Shown here one piece after another: positions 19,801 through 29,224 of a stretch of DNA of 64,000 nt. Where the stretch lies: positions 74,099 through 138,098 of the forward strand of contig NZ_PZJQ01000003.1 of NCBI RefSeq assembly GCF_003206065.1. Reading direction: 5' to 3'. The notes under the pieces are model-generated. The model did not search any database. It saw nothing but the letters and a program-made list of their open reading frames with translations, and was not told the origin of the DNA. The stretch comes from Salinicola halimionae. GTDB taxonomy: Bacteria > Pseudomonadota > Gammaproteobacteria > Pseudomonadales > Halomonadaceae. Made by a program: the position numbers and the translations under genes. The number at the start of each line of letters is the position of its first letter. Positions within the stretch are counted from its first letter, which is position 1.

Positions 19801-22800
19801 CCGTCAATGTCCCGACGCCGTCGCTGAAGCTTAGCGTGCGTGTCTCGGACGCGCCGCCGATGCTCAGATCCAGAACGACCTCGCCACTGAAAGCCCCCGA
19901 CGCACCCAGGCCGAAGCTCAGCGCGGTCGTACCGCCATCGCCGTTTTCGACAACGGTTGGAGCATCTGTGATGGAAATCGCGATCTGCGGATCAGGCTGA
20001 TCGCTCAGATCCGGCGAGGTGACGTTGAGATGGTCCCAACTGACCCTGAAAGAGCCTACCGGGTTGCCATAATCGGTCGAGGTCACCCCGACGGCCGTTT
20101 CTCCGTCAGGGTCGATCAGGTTGGCCAATACCGCAGCCGGAAGAGTTTCCGCGACTGCCGTTGCGAAACCCTCGGTCGGCTCGGCACGCAAGCCGCCAAT
20201 GACGTTATCGTTGGCATCAAGGAACGTCGCAATTGGCGTTACGGTGCCCGCGGCCTTGTTGATGGACAGCGTGAGTTCGATCTTGGCGATATCCGTCAGT
20301 CCTTTTGAGTCATCACTCAACATGTCTTCCAGACTGATTTTCGTGTCGATACTTCCCTTCGACCATAGCTGTACCACCGTGCCACCGTTACCACCGAACA
20401 CCAGCTTGAGCAGCTGATTATGGTTCTGGTTGCCCAAGCCAAAGACGATGCCCTGCTGGGCGTAGTTGGGCACGGTCGTGGTGTCCAGCCCCTGCCCTGC
20501 TAGCGCCTCGGGGAAGGGGTTGTCGAAGCGTGACGAGATATTGATCTCGTTGAGGGACTCGTCGCCCAGTGCCACGTTCTTGATGAAGTCATTGGCACTG
20601 GGATTGGCCGCCTGGGAGATATCGCCGTTGGATGTCCACACGACCAGCTCGCCATCTTCGACGGTCGTTATGACGGAGTCGTCCAAGACATTTCCCAACG
20701 TGCCGTCGAAACCGCCCTCTTCGAGCGGCGACCCTGAATTCTCGAAATCCAGCGCGAGAACGACCCCTTCGCTCGAGTAGCTGGCATAGACCGAGCTGGA
20801 GGTCGCACCGTTGCCGTTGTCGTCTCCGTCGACCACCGCATTGGCACCGACCGTGGCGGTAACGGTCCCGGTCTGCCAGCCGCCGTCTGGTGCATCGAAG
20901 GTATAGGTGGCCACACCACTGGCGGTGTCGTAAGCCACCAGCGAGGGAGAGACCGGCGCACCACCGGCCGAAGATGACACCGTCACGTCAGAGGCATCGA
21001 TCTGCGTCTGCGCAATGGCGTCATCGTCGGTATATCGGACGCTGACGATCACTTGCCCATCGCTAGTTTCCGGTGCGTCGATCGACAGAATGCTGGCGAA
21101 CGGCATGTCCCCATCGACAGCCTGATAGATGGCAATGGCGTTGAACCCCGGCTCACCGGTATCCGCACTGACACCGATCACGATCTTGCCGTCGGTGACG
21201 ATGACATTCTTGGTCAGGACAACCGGCTGATCGGCACCGCCTGCCTGGGTGAAAGCATCGAAGTTTTCGGCGAATATCTCGCCCTGGATCGTATAGTCAC
21301 CTTGGCGCTGCCCCGCCTGGGACTGATAAAGCTCAGCGAAATGCAGCTCGACGACATAGACGCCGTTGGGCACTTCATAGGTGGCCGTATACGAACCTGC
21401 GGAAGAGTCGCGATAGGTATGGTAGGCCGAACCGTCGAGATCGATACCCCCGCTGTTGCTACCGGTAATCCCGACCTTGCCGTCGATATTGTTGCCTGTT
21501 TTGGTGCCTGGCGAGTAGTAATCGGGATTGTCCGCTTCGAGATCGATGCCCAGAATCGGGTCGTCGCTAATCGCACCGCCGTAGGTGTGCTTGTCACCGC
21601 CTTCGAGGCTGTTATCGATAGCGCCGCTAGTCGGGCCGACATTGATGGCCCGTTGCAGCGCGCCTTTGACCAGACCGCCTAGGTTCGTGACGATGAAGGC
21701 GTCGGTCTCGTAAGCAGCAACACCGAGCCCCCCCGTATCGGTGTAGCTACCGGCGGCAACGCCCACCTCGAAAGAACCGCTGCGCCACGCATTACTGTCC
21801 GACGGCGGAGAAATCAGATACTGAATTGTGGCCGTCTTGCCATCGCTGCTGAGCGTAATCGCGTCGCTGCCGGTTGCCAGCGAGACGCCTCCCGGCGTAT
21901 AGCCGGTGAAGATCAGTTCATCACCGGTGACCGCTTGTACGTCGATGCCCGCATTATCGGTCACCACGACCGTGGCCAGAATGGCGCTGTCGTTATCGAG
22001 CGGTTGATCGAGCTTGATCGAAACCACTTCGGGAGGTGTCGTATCCTCGGATGGCACGTAGGCGCCTTCCACCTTCCATACCGCTAAGCCGCTGATTTTG
22101 GCCTGGTTGACCGAGGCATCGAAGCCGATGTCCAGCACGCCGTCGGTGACGGTAACGGCATAGGTCTTGATGATCTCGGTGGCGGCGCTGCCGACATCGC
22201 CAATGATGTCGTAGTCATCCTCCACCAGCACGTCTTCGACGCTGATGTCGAAGACGCGCGCGCCGGCACCACTTTCGTTTTCCACCCCGTGGTAAATCTC
22301 GGCAAAATACATGTCAATCAGATATTCGCCGTTCTCGACTGGAATCGAATAGCCCCACTCCCCGGTATCCAGTGCCGAGCGCTCGGACTGATGCAGTGCC
22401 TCGGGTACGCTGCCATCGACGTCGATTGTATTGACGTAATTCTTGGAGGCGACACCGCTGATCCAGCCACTGACCTCCGAATTGGTCATGTCGGATAAAA
22501 AATCGACCTGCTGGTCACGTACGGTGACTCCGTTGATATCGGGCCCGCCCGAACTGATCGCGGCAACCGGTGTCAGCTCAGGCGCGGTGGTAATGCGCGT
22601 GCCGTTGGCGGTGGAGGTGAAGTGGAATACGGACGCGTCAGTGTCGGGATCGAAGTCGGCAAAGTCCTCGCCGCTGAAGGTGATCGCCGTCTCGCCACTG
22701 ATGGTGATGATCGCCGATCCCGCTTGATAGCTCACGTCGCTGGCATCGAAAGAAGCGCCCTGGACCAGGATTTCATCGTCGGAAGAGAAATCGGTAATTT

Positions 22801-25800
22801 CCGTGCCGTCGAGATGTTCCAGCGTTCCCTGGAAGCTGTCGGCGCCGCCGCCCCCGGTAAACGTATTGTCGCCGCTACCGGCGATCATCACGTTGGCGCC
22901 GCTATTGCCCGTGCCATGGAAGTTTGCCGCGGAGCCGGAGCCATCGAAGTTCTCGACACTATTATCGAGCGGTGCAAGCTGGGTATCGGTACCCGTATAG
23001 ACAATGGTATCCACGCCACCGGAGCCTACGACGCCGACACCTTCTGCAGTGGTGGCCGCGATCTCATTGCCGAACCCGTGGATATGCAGACTATTGAAGT
23101 TGACCGGCGCCAGCGGCGCACCTTCACTGGTTTCGGCAAGGAAGCCGAAAGCCGCGCCCGATGAGAGCTGGGTATCGCCATCACTGATGATATGCGTACC
23201 GGTCAGCACATCCTGTAATACCCCTTCCGGCAGGGTGAAGCTTCCCAGCGGCAAGGCGCTGAATTCGTCCTGACCGTTGAGACGATAATCGGCATGGAGG
23301 GCGAAATCATTCGCCATGTCGATCTCGAGACGCAGTTCGACCTCGGTGGTTCCGCTAGCGACCAGTGCCGGTAACGCCACTTGCGCCAGGGTTTGATAGT
23401 TGCTGTCGCCGATTTCGTAACCAACCTCGAAGCCCGGCGCGCCATTCACCTCGCCGAATACGAAGCGCACGAAGTTGGCTTGTGTGCCGTCACCGAACAT
23501 GATGCCGGTCAGTTGGCCTTCCTCCACGCCGCCCGCGGTGGGGATCCAGTTCTGTACCTGGGTGGTTGCGACCAGACGTTGTACATCGTCACTAGGATTG
23601 ACCCCCACCTGCATGGCGTCACGGACACCATTGCCCGAGCCGACCACGCTGCCGGAAACCACGTTCTTGATCTGGAAGATCGGCGCGTTGGCACCGGGAA
23701 TGATATTGCCACCGTTGTCGAAAAGCCCCGGAATGCCCTGATCGGGATTGGCATCCTGATTGGGCGTTGAACCATCCAGCGCCGCGCCCATCAGACCGGT
23801 ATCCGCGAGCGTTCCCGGGTAAGGCGACTCGGTCGGTTGGAAATCCAGAAGGATCGCCTTGTCAGGCGTCAGTTCGAGGCCATTCGTGGCGCTGTATTCG
23901 AAAGGGTCATGGATATTGTCCACGCCATCGAGATCATGATCCGTCGGATCGTTGACATCCGAGCCCGCCAACGGCACGGCGCCGTTGTTCGGCTGCAGAA
24001 TCTCGACCTTGGTACCGCTACCGCTATAAACGGACGCCCAGACTGAGCCACGAAATGCCGACTGATTGTCCCAGGCGGAGAGATCATCACCGATCGAGGT
24101 CAGACCCAAGGGGCTGCCGGTCAATTCCAGCGTGACTCGATCGGCCGCTTTCGTTGCCCCGAAACCGCTCGCGGCCTGCATGACACCGTTCTCGTCGCGC
24201 CCCATCACGATCAGATCACCACCGCCGTACTGCGATGCCAGAATCGCTCCCGACATCTTGGTATCGCCGTCATCGAAGACAGTCGAGGTGTACTCCGTCA
24301 GACCATTGATTGATCCGAATCCCGTATCGAGCGAACCGTCGGTATAGCCCCCTTCCAGATAATTACCTTCGATGGGATTGAGTGCAGCCACGACATCATC
24401 GAAATCCGAGGGTATGCCGGCTTCGCCCAGTACGCTCGATCCTTGGATGCTGGAAGGCTTGCCGGGATTTTCGCTGACCAGATAGGCATTGCCGTTCTCG
24501 GTGATGTAATACAGCTTGCCAGGGGCCACGCTGATCACGCGACTCGTCAGCTCCCCAGCTCCTACCCCCCCGGAACCGCTCTCGACGGTGGCGAACCAGT
24601 CGATGACCGCATCGTAGTGGTTGTCGGATACCAGCAGAAAAGCGTCTTCGACCCCATTCTTGGGAGTAAACAGCAAACCGGATTCGCCTCCGCTGGCGCG
24701 CGTCGGATTGGGATGTCCTCCATAGACCAGCGTCAGCGGCTCAGCGAAATCCGGATGCGTCATGCTGTAAGTCGCAGCCCCGCCCTGCCCAGCGGAGAGA
24801 ATGCGTCCGGCAAGATCGTCAGAGCGCGTGATCTCATGGAACTGGTCGTAATTCTTGGGATTCCAACCGTTCTCGAGGTTGATGGTGTCGCTGCCGTTAC
24901 CATCGCCATTATTCAGGTTGGTGGCGATATAGCCGGCTTGCTGTGTTTTGTCGATGAGACTGCCGTTGTCCCCCGCTTCACCGATGGGCCGGCCGCCCCA
25001 GCTATTGTTGGAGCCATTATCGTACGTCCAGACACGACCGTCTTCTGTGACCTCGACGTCATAAGCGTTACGGTATCCCGCCGAATAGATCTGCACCGGG
25101 CCATCGGGATCGATCTTGCCCCCATTGAAGCCATCGTTGCCGCCGAACGGATCATCGTTATCCATCGCACCGGCACGAGAGGGATCATCGAGCGTCGGCA
25201 CGTCGTAAATGAATTGCCGACCCCCATCCGTCTGGATTTCCATGGTCTTGAGCTGGTCGAGATCGACCTCGAGGATGGCGCCGCTATAGGCCGTCTCCTG
25301 CTGGCCGGCGAAGTTGTTCGATGGCGCACCGGTGTTGGAGTTGCCACCACTCGCCACGATAAGCCGCTCGCTTATCAGGTGGCCCGTTCCATCGATTTCC
25401 TGGATGACCTCGAGCCCGTTGAGAGCATGGTTTTCCTCGGAACGCGCCAAGCCACGAACGAGATCCACCGCATCCCAACCCTCTTCTGTCTGGGTCAACC
25501 GCGTGATGATCCCCGAATTCGTGTCCAGCCCGGTATCGCCTCCACCTCCGCCTGCGCCGATGCGGCTATCGCTCGACGTGACATAAACGGTAACCGCAGG
25601 TTTGCCATCGATAATGACCGGAGCGCCGTTGTCATCGAACTGGGACGTCACGTCAATGCCAGTGACTTCGCGACTATTTGAGCCGCTATTCGAGCCATCG
25701 TCATTATGATTGGGAATGTTCTTTATCAGTGAAATGGTTTCGGCTTCAGTGACATAGAAACTTGCCGCATTATCCCCATCACTCGGATTGGCGTCGCCAA

Positions 25801-25945
25801 ACGCTACTGTCAATACTTTTACATCACCGCTAACCTCGGTGACGTAAAGGCGGCCATCGACGCCCCAGTCCAGCGCCGTGGGCATATTAAGGGAAATTTT
25901 TCCGTTCAGGTCGAGACTGCTTTTAGAAAAATTATTAGTCACCAT
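16862..25945 (-). CDS. Giant (3027 aa) multidomain extracellular protein with sugar-dehydrogenase-like propeller, malectin and LamG-like domains
   Basis: Approximate order: sorbosone-dehydrogenase-like beta-propeller (20-650); acidic D-x-D-x-D-G calcium loop (~670); LamG-like (755-960); Gly/Asp-rich, hemolysin-repeat-like stretch ('SGDNTFTGGGGADSF', ~1020); malectin-like (1130-1290); Ig-like (1300-1420); second malectin-like (1430-1610); Ig-like (1610-1720); LamG-like (1730-1975); Calx-beta (1985-2090); LamG-like (2100-2320); unassigned (2350-2710); putative Ig (2720-2810); DNRLRE-like module (2820-2980); short acidic tail. I found no cysteine and no signal peptide. Strongly acidic, calcium-binding in style and ending in a small hydrophobic 'VGIL' tail, it fits type I secretion, but no exporter genes are near. 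AGGGA precedes the ATG. Probably surface-bound or released, binding polysaccharide; any catalytic activity of the propeller is unproven. Confidence 0.75.
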   Translation of the reverse strand: MVTNNFSKSSLDLNGKISLNMPTALDWGVDGRLYVTEVSGDVKVLTVAFGDANPSDGDNAASFYVTEAETISLIKNIPNHNDDGSNSGSNSREVTGIDVTSQFDDNGAPVIIDGKPAVTVYVTSSDSRIGAGGGGGDTGLDTNSGIITRLTQTEEGWDAVDLVRGLARSEENHALNGLEVIQEIDGTGHLISERLIVASGGNSNTGAPSNNFAGQQETAYSGAILEVDLDQLKTMEIQTDGGRQFIYDVPTLDDPSRAGAMDNDDPFGGNDGFNGGKIDPDGPVQIYSAGYRNAYDVEVTEDGRVWTYDNGSNNSWGGRPIGEAGDNGSLIDKTQQAGYIATNLNNGDGNGSDTINLENGWNPKNYDQFHEITRSDDLAGRILSAGQGGAATYSMTHPDFAEPLTLVYGGHPNPTRASGGESGLLFTPKNGVEDAFLLVSDNHYDAVIDWFATVESGSGGVGAGELTSRVISVAPGKLYYITENGNAYLVSENPGKPSSIQGSSVLGEAGIPSDFDDVVAALNPIEGNYLEGGYTDGSLDTGFGSINGLTEYTSTVFDDGDTKMSGAILASQYGGGDLIVMGRDENGVMQAASGFGATKAADRVTLELTGSPLGLTSIGDDLSAWDNQSAFRGSVWASVYSGSGTKVEILQPNNGAVPLAGSDVNDPTDHDLDGVDNIHDPFEYSATNGLELTPDKAILLDFQPTESPYPGTLADTGLMGAALDGSTPNQDANPDQGIPGLFDNGGNIIPGANAPIFQIKNVVSGSVVGSGNGVRDAMQVGVNPSDDVQRLVATTQVQNWIPTAGGVEEGQLTGIMFGDGTQANFVRFVFGEVNGAPGFEVGYEIGDSNYQTLAQVALPALVASGTTEVELRLEIDMANDFALHADYRLNGQDEFSALPLGSFTLPEGVLQDVLTGTHIISDGDTQLSSGAAFGFLAETSEGAPLAPVNFNSLHIHGFGNEIAATTAEGVGVVGSGGVDTIVYTGTDTQLAPLDNSVENFDGSGSAANFHGTGNSGANVMIAGSGDNTFTGGGGADSFQGTLEHLDGTEITDFSSDDEILVQGASFDASDVSYQAGSAIITISGETAITFSGEDFADFDPDTDASVFHFTSTANGTRITTAPELTPVAAISSGGPDINGVTVRDQQVDFLSDMTNSEVSGWISGVASKNYVNTIDVDGSVPEALHQSERSALDTGEWGYSIPVENGEYLIDMYFAEIYHGVENESGAGARVFDISVEDVLVEDDYDIIGDVGSAATEIIKTYAVTVTDGVLDIGFDASVNQAKISGLAVWKVEGAYVPSEDTTPPEVVSIKLDQPLDNDSAILATVVVTDNAGIDVQAVTGDELIFTGYTPGGVSLATGSDAITLSSDGKTATIQYLISPPSDSNAWRSGSFEVGVAAGSYTDTGGLGVAAYETDAFIVTNLGGLVKGALQRAINVGPTSGAIDNSLEGGDKHTYGGAISDDPILGIDLEADNPDYYSPGTKTGNNIDGKVGITGSNSGGIDLDGSAYHTYRDSSAGSYTATYEVPNGVYVVELHFAELYQSQAGQRQGDYTIQGEIFAENFDAFTQAGGADQPVVLTKNVIVTDGKIVIGVSADTGEPGFNAIAIYQAVDGDMPFASILSIDAPETSDGQVIVSVRYTDDDAIAQTQIDASDVTVSSSAGGAPVSPSLVAYDTASGVATYTFDAPDGGWQTGTVTATVGANAVVDGDDNGNGATSSSVYASYSSEGVVLALDFENSGSPLEEGGFDGTLGNVLDDSVITTVEDGELVVWTSNGDISQAANPSANDFIKNVALGDESLNEINISSRFDNPFPEALAGQGLDTTTVPNYAQQGIVFGLGNQNHNQLLKLVFGGNGGTVVQLWSKGSIDTKISLEDMLSDDSKGLTDIAKIELTLSINKAAGTVTPIATFLDANDNVIGGLRAEPTEGFATAVAETLPAAVLANLIDPDGETAVGVTSTDYGNPVGSFRVSWDHLNVTSPDLSDQPDPQIAISITDAPTVVENGDGGTTALSFGLGASGAFSGEVVLDLSIGGASETRTLSFSDGVGTLTVEVANDDQDNGPADITVDLTGVEDTAFTIDAGSATAIGRITEDDTDMDASTVNLEFNDGDTLEALFDGVTDGSGTAAEETGTATITGGNLIIATTDGDAGGGNNANDNYYTNIPGGDGFSASLRFGNPFPTLPAQYSQLGMNVSLSQDEYLKVTFGNVGGGQQIEYSYENGGVQTKQAFGLPSGVSVAQIADVVIALDASVANEVATFSGSMTFLDASGQALGSTALPALALPDGPLNTAIVTEGATFGVGVTQTSIGSGPNFDASYDYLKVAATETDDDTGIPPVPAAQVEEIFATANLDLTDIYGQGELGSALVTVTPGNDNVQVSNYGNDSFKVQNTGDKKIAAIFFDVTTALYGDSVFDPDGKGGDAAFKEWAINSGGNTGAIQPSGYEHYFLPGTDPDPTNPNANGGFRGALVKFSATDDNGFTNGEVVGFSGDMDPNSIAGFAKGGAVGVDTGSMPAWDVGGVSGAELIGSNVYIKFTDGTTAKGQLMSDGSQAGAQVQITEASPNLTAELSVNGVSSGEQGTYGGAMPSVIVSGPAGEWVRVVMTKGHQPVANDQNGIAATVEERLADKDFPANNAAEFQIVDVQLGASGTADVSQAFTYGDFLNGTSSFDGDDTLPLGFVASVIDNPNTSEGLALGPVSQPIYMISNGAPVNVALADGTAPVNTEPFVNHSIDDQSVEAGGGFVFQLPDDVFVDLDGDGLTYEALNLPDGVLFDTQTKTFSGMPVSGEGRYVLEVRVVDEDGYSATTGFDLEVLPAEQSEPENDFVAVVEQASDDIEQGFSPSSPDLEIGSYIVGLQFTVPDNVNLDSGDTVDSAVINWVSDRTHSANTTLTFSVENRLNGDGFGSVTDRGYLAENEVWQTSGTWQDGEQITAGADLANQINSLVDQGGLDAGDVITVKIEGVGGTRYIEAAGGGRTAPTLSITLADSASTSQSSNTMAYMLENDQSMDTVSTSDEMGLLGVNDAVEVGIL

Positions 25946-26307
25946 GAGGAGTCCCTTTATTTCTTCCAGAAGAGAAAACCATTGGCATCAGAGTAGCGGC
26001 TATGGAACGGCTCCTGAAATTAGCATATGGTTCAAAGCCAACGAGTAGAGAGATATTCTAAGGCATGCCAAATAATTAGAAAACCAACCATTTATATACT
26101 TTAAAGTCAGCCAATAACTGCACGCAACCCCAATCTAAAAACATGAAATTTATCAGCAACCAGCTTCGTGTTAAATAAAACCCGAGCCTTGAAAGAGAGC
26201 AATAAACAAGATTGCTGCAAGTGCCGCGAGCAATACTAATGGTTTTTATAACAATAATATAACTGGAATATGACGCAACGCTGCAAGCCATCCAGCTGCT
26301 CATTGGC

Positions 26308-26455
26308 TGGTGAACCACTCGCTCAAGATGCAGTTTCCAAGCTAGTGAACGACCTGTAAGACTTATCGAGTAGGAAAATAGACTACTGCGTTCCAAATTG
26401 GTGAAACTTGTCGGTAGGGAAATATGCTACGGAGTCTGGTCCAATTGGCAGGAAG
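26308..26455. repeat. Degenerate direct repeats, unit about 36-55 bp
   Basis: The segment beginning ACTTATCGAGTAGGAAAATA (26361) recurs as ACTTGTCGGTAGGGAAATAT (26406), each ending in a CCAA(A)TTGG box (26393-26400 and 26440-26447). TGGTGAAC-like starts also occur at 26308, 26344 and 26399. The copies are imperfect and unevenly spaced. Confidence 0.5.
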
Positions 26456-26535
26456 TGTCGAAGGAACGTTGCGACCTTACAGGCGCCATGCCTTTTAGCG
26501 CCTTGATAGGCGAGCCAGCTGATGCCATAACGCCG

Positions 26536-26563
26536 ATAGTGCCGGTTCGAAAACCGGCGCTAT
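26536..26563. other. Strong 12-bp hairpin downstream of selO
   Basis: ATAGTGCCGGTT pairs with AACCGGCGCTAT (one G-T wobble) around a CGAA tetraloop. It lies 26 bases past the selO stop. There is no T tract on either strand, so it may act as a weak terminator or an mRNA 3'-end stabiliser. The GGTTCGAAAACC core resembles a tRNA T-arm only superficially. Confidence 0.55.
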
Positions 26564-26588
26564 TCCACAATCAGGGCAACCCGATCCA

Positions 26589-28061
26589 TCAGGATGAACA
26601 AGATAGGCAAACGGGAGGCGCGCTGGGTGATGGCGCCTCGCTCCAGATTTCCATGCCCGGCCGACGAAGAAATGGCGACGACAGCAACTCACGGAATGTC
26701 TGCAACGGCCGGGTATCGCCTTCCTGTGCCGCTTCGATTACCTGCTGAGCCAGATGAGTACGCAGGACATAGAGTGGATTGACCCGGCGCATCGCCGCCA
26801 GCCGCTCCGTCTCTCCGCGAGATTCATGCGATAGCCGCTGACGATAACGCTCGAGCCACTCGTCGAGCTTGTTGCCCGGGCCGGAGCTTTCGATTTCCCC
26901 TGTCAAAGAAAGGCCTCCGACGACGTCCTGATCACTCAGGGCGCGAAAACTGCGGTGAAAATCGGCCCGCGAACTTTCGAGCAGTGACAGCCAATCCTGA
27001 ATCAACTCCCCGTCGCTCTCCTGCTCGGTTTCGAGTCCGAGGCGGCCTCGCATCAAGATGGCATACGCCGCTTGAAGTGTCGGTTCGTAGCTGTCCAGTA
27101 TCTCACGCAGCCGATCCACCTCGATCAAGGGCGTCAGCGACTGCCCCAGCACGGTCAGATTCCATAACCCCACGCCAGGCTGCTGATCGAAGGCATAGCG
27201 ACCGGTCGCATCCGTGTGATTAGGCGTGAGGTTGGACTCGAAACGGTCCATGAACGCATAGGGGCCATAGTCCAACGTCAGCCCCAGAATCGACATGTTA
27301 TCGGTGTTCATCACCGCATGAACGAAACCATAGGCCTGCCAACGAGCGATCAACTCGGCGGTTCGCGTCACCACGTCCTGGAAGAGCGCTTCCAGCGGCG
27401 AAGCCTCCTGCGCGAGGTCGGGGCGATGACGATCGATGACATGACGCATCAGACGCTCGAGATCCTCGACACGCTGCTGGTGATAGAGCCATTCGAAGTG
27501 GCCGAAGCGCACATGGCTTTCGGCCAGCCGCAATAATGTCGCCCCTGGCTCGACCCGTTCTCGCATGACTTTTTCGCCGTTGACGGCAACGGCCAGCGCC
27601 AACGTGGTCGGGATCTTGAGCCCGGCCATCGCTTCGCCAGCGAGATATTCCCGTATCGATGAGCGCAGCACCGCTCGGCCGTCACCGAAGCGCGAATACG
27701 GCGTCTGCCCCGCCCCCTTCAAATGCAGGTCGACCGGGCCCAACGGCGTCATCGCTTCACCCAGCAGCAGGCCGCGTCCATCACCCAGCGCCGGGTTATA
27801 GGTACCGAATTGATGGCCGGTGTACTTCTGGGCCAGCGGATCCATGCCTTCCAGCAGCCGCTCGCCACTCATCAACGCCGTCAACCGATCACGATCGATA
27901 TCATCCACTTCCAGGCCCAATCGAGTTACCCCGAGCGGGCTAATATCGAGCAGTCGCGTACCGCGCCTGGGAGTCGGTGTCACTCGGGTGAAAAAATCGT
28001 CGGGGAAACGGGACCAGACATTGTCGAATGTCAGTGCCTCGAGGGACGTTTCGCTGGCCAT
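26589..28061 (-). CDS. selO: Protein adenylyltransferase SelO (YdiU family)
   Basis: Pseudokinase-fold enzyme that transfers AMP to protein Ser/Thr/Tyr residues and is linked to redox stress. Family blocks are clear: 'YTGHQFGTYNPALGDGRG', 'LKGAGQTPYSRFGDGRAVLRSS', 'HAVMNTDNMSILG' and 'DYGPYAFMD'. The C terminus ends in 'CLSCSS', with Cys485 and Cys488; the SCSS ending carries cysteine where the animal protein has selenocysteine. Length 490 is normal. Stands alone, with a hairpin just after its stop. Confidence 0.93.
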   Translation of the reverse strand: MASETSLEALTFDNVWSRFPDDFFTRVTPTPRRGTRLLDISPLGVTRLGLEVDDIDRDRLTALMSGERLLEGMDPLAQKYTGHQFGTYNPALGDGRGLLLGEAMTPLGPVDLHLKGAGQTPYSRFGDGRAVLRSSIREYLAGEAMAGLKIPTTLALAVAVNGEKVMRERVEPGATLLRLAESHVRFGHFEWLYHQQRVEDLERLMRHVIDRHRPDLAQEASPLEALFQDVVTRTAELIARWQAYGFVHAVMNTDNMSILGLTLDYGPYAFMDRFESNLTPNHTDATGRYAFDQQPGVGLWNLTVLGQSLTPLIEVDRLREILDSYEPTLQAAYAILMRGRLGLETEQESDGELIQDWLSLLESSRADFHRSFRALSDQDVVGGLSLTGEIESSGPGNKLDEWLERYRQRLSHESRGETERLAAMRRVNPLYVLRTHLAQQVIEAAQEGDTRPLQTFRELLSSPFLRRPGMEIWSEAPSPSAPPVCLSCSS

Positions 28062-28215
28062 GGCGGCCTCCTCGGGTTGGCAGAAAGTCGCTGTAGTCTA
28101 GCCCAACTGGGCAAACACACACGAACGCTCCATCATGAAGGCCACCCGGGACCGATCAGGCACCAGGGCCAAATAGCGGCCGCGCGAGAAGACAATAATA
28201 ATCGGGGAAATCGGA

Positions 28216-29130
28216 TCAGGCCGGACTGTCAGTCGTGAAGGCGTTGTCGGCACCATGCGTGCGTATCAACTCACCGTTGGTGCGCAGCAGCGACAACAGC
28301 TGGCGCTGATAGTCTGGCGATGTGGAATAGTTGTGTAACGTACCGATCAGCTTCTCGGCGGAGATCGATTTGCCGGTCGCGGCCAATGCGGCCCGCTGTC
28401 CGCGAAGCTGCGCATAGGCGCGATGAGTATTCAGGTTGTGCAGATAGGCACCGACGCCATCGCGCACGCTCCCGAATACCTGAAAACGGCGTGAAGTGCC
28501 GTGCTGCGCGATGCCGCAGCCGGTGCTGAAACAGCGCATGCCGAACAGGTTGTTACTATCCTTCGCCAGCCTGGAGGTTCCCCAGCCGGACTCTTCCACC
28601 GCCTGAATGACGACCATCTCCAGCGGTACGGTGTTGACCCGCGCCAGCAACTCCCGGCTAACCTTGCCCGGGGAGCACTGCACGCCGTAGTCATCACATA
28701 GCCGAGCCAGCCGTCGTTGCTCTTCCGATGTCATGGGATTGATACGCGTATGCACGCCGACAAGCCAGTTACGATCGCGTTGAATACGCGCATTTTCCGC
28801 CTGTACCAACGGCACCAGCATGCCCAGGAAGGCAGCCTTGCGCTTCGGGCCAGCCTTGATCTCGGTCAGATCCGGCAGCTCGGTAATCGGGTCCAGCGCG
28901 GGCGGTTGAACCCGCGTATCGAGCGTCTGCACGGTTTCGGATATCGACTCGCCATGAGCCGCCATCGGAAACGTCGCCAAACTGAGCACCAGACAGAATC
29001 CCGCAACGACCGTCGCGACCCTCCTCGAGTGCTCAGCGTCTGCTTCACCGCGAGATCGATCTCGATCCGCGACGCGTGAAAAGCGTGATGAAGAAAGTCG
29101 GGTAAAGACCGGCAAGAAGGATCGCGACAT
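28216..29130 (-). CDS. Bax-like glucosaminidase domain protein
   Basis: Predicted peptidoglycan N-acetylglucosaminidase of the Bax/FlgJ-like family, exported to the periplasm. After an arginine-rich start, a hydrophobic signal or anchor segment lies at about residues 35-55 ('VATVVAGFCLVLSLATFPMAAHG'). The catalytic domain has 'QAVEESGWGTSRLAKDSNNLFG' with the expected active-site glutamate, then 'YLHNLNTHRAYAQLR'. The start at 29130 is set by GGGGAG six bases before the ATG; the frame is open to 29172. No flagellar genes are adjacent, which favours Bax over FlgJ. Confidence 0.85.
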   Translation of the reverse strand: MSRSFLPVFTRLSSSRFSRVADRDRSRGEADAEHSRRVATVVAGFCLVLSLATFPMAAHGESISETVQTLDTRVQPPALDPITELPDLTEIKAGPKRKAAFLGMLVPLVQAENARIQRDRNWLVGVHTRINPMTSEEQRRLARLCDDYGVQCSPGKVSRELLARVNTVPLEMVVIQAVEESGWGTSRLAKDSNNLFGMRCFSTGCGIAQHGTSRRFQVFGSVRDGVGAYLHNLNTHRAYAQLRGQRAALAATGKSISAEKLIGTLHNYSTSPDYQRQLLSLLRTNGELIRTHGADNAFTTDSPA

Positions 29131-29224
29131 ACTCGCTCCCCCATTGAGAAGAAGACGGCAGGTTATCAGCAATTAGCCGCAAGGTTGAGGAAAAAACGTG
29201 CAAGATGAGTTTTTTCAGAAACGC

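Larger units (their letters stand above)
25946..26588. other. AT-rich intergenic region upstream of the giant gene
   Basis: Non-coding by inspection. The left half (25946-26280) is unusually A/T rich and should contain the promoter of the giant gene. The right half carries a degenerate direct repeat (26308-26455) and a strong hairpin near the 3' end of selO. A 106-codon minus-strand frame (26076-26396) lacks a ribosome site and recognisable sequence. Confidence 0.6.

Noticed and set aside
24443-25681. 412-codon plus-strand frame opposite the giant gene
   Set aside because: Shadow frame; no ribosome site, no domain, and it ends arbitrarily within the giant gene.
26076-26396. 106-codon minus-strand frame in the AT-rich island
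   Set aside because: Random-looking composition, and it covers the repeat region; no start signal.
26536-26563. Possible tRNA T-arm (GGTTCGA core)
   Set aside because: The surrounding bases do not form acceptor, D or anticodon arms; the symmetry is simply a hairpin.
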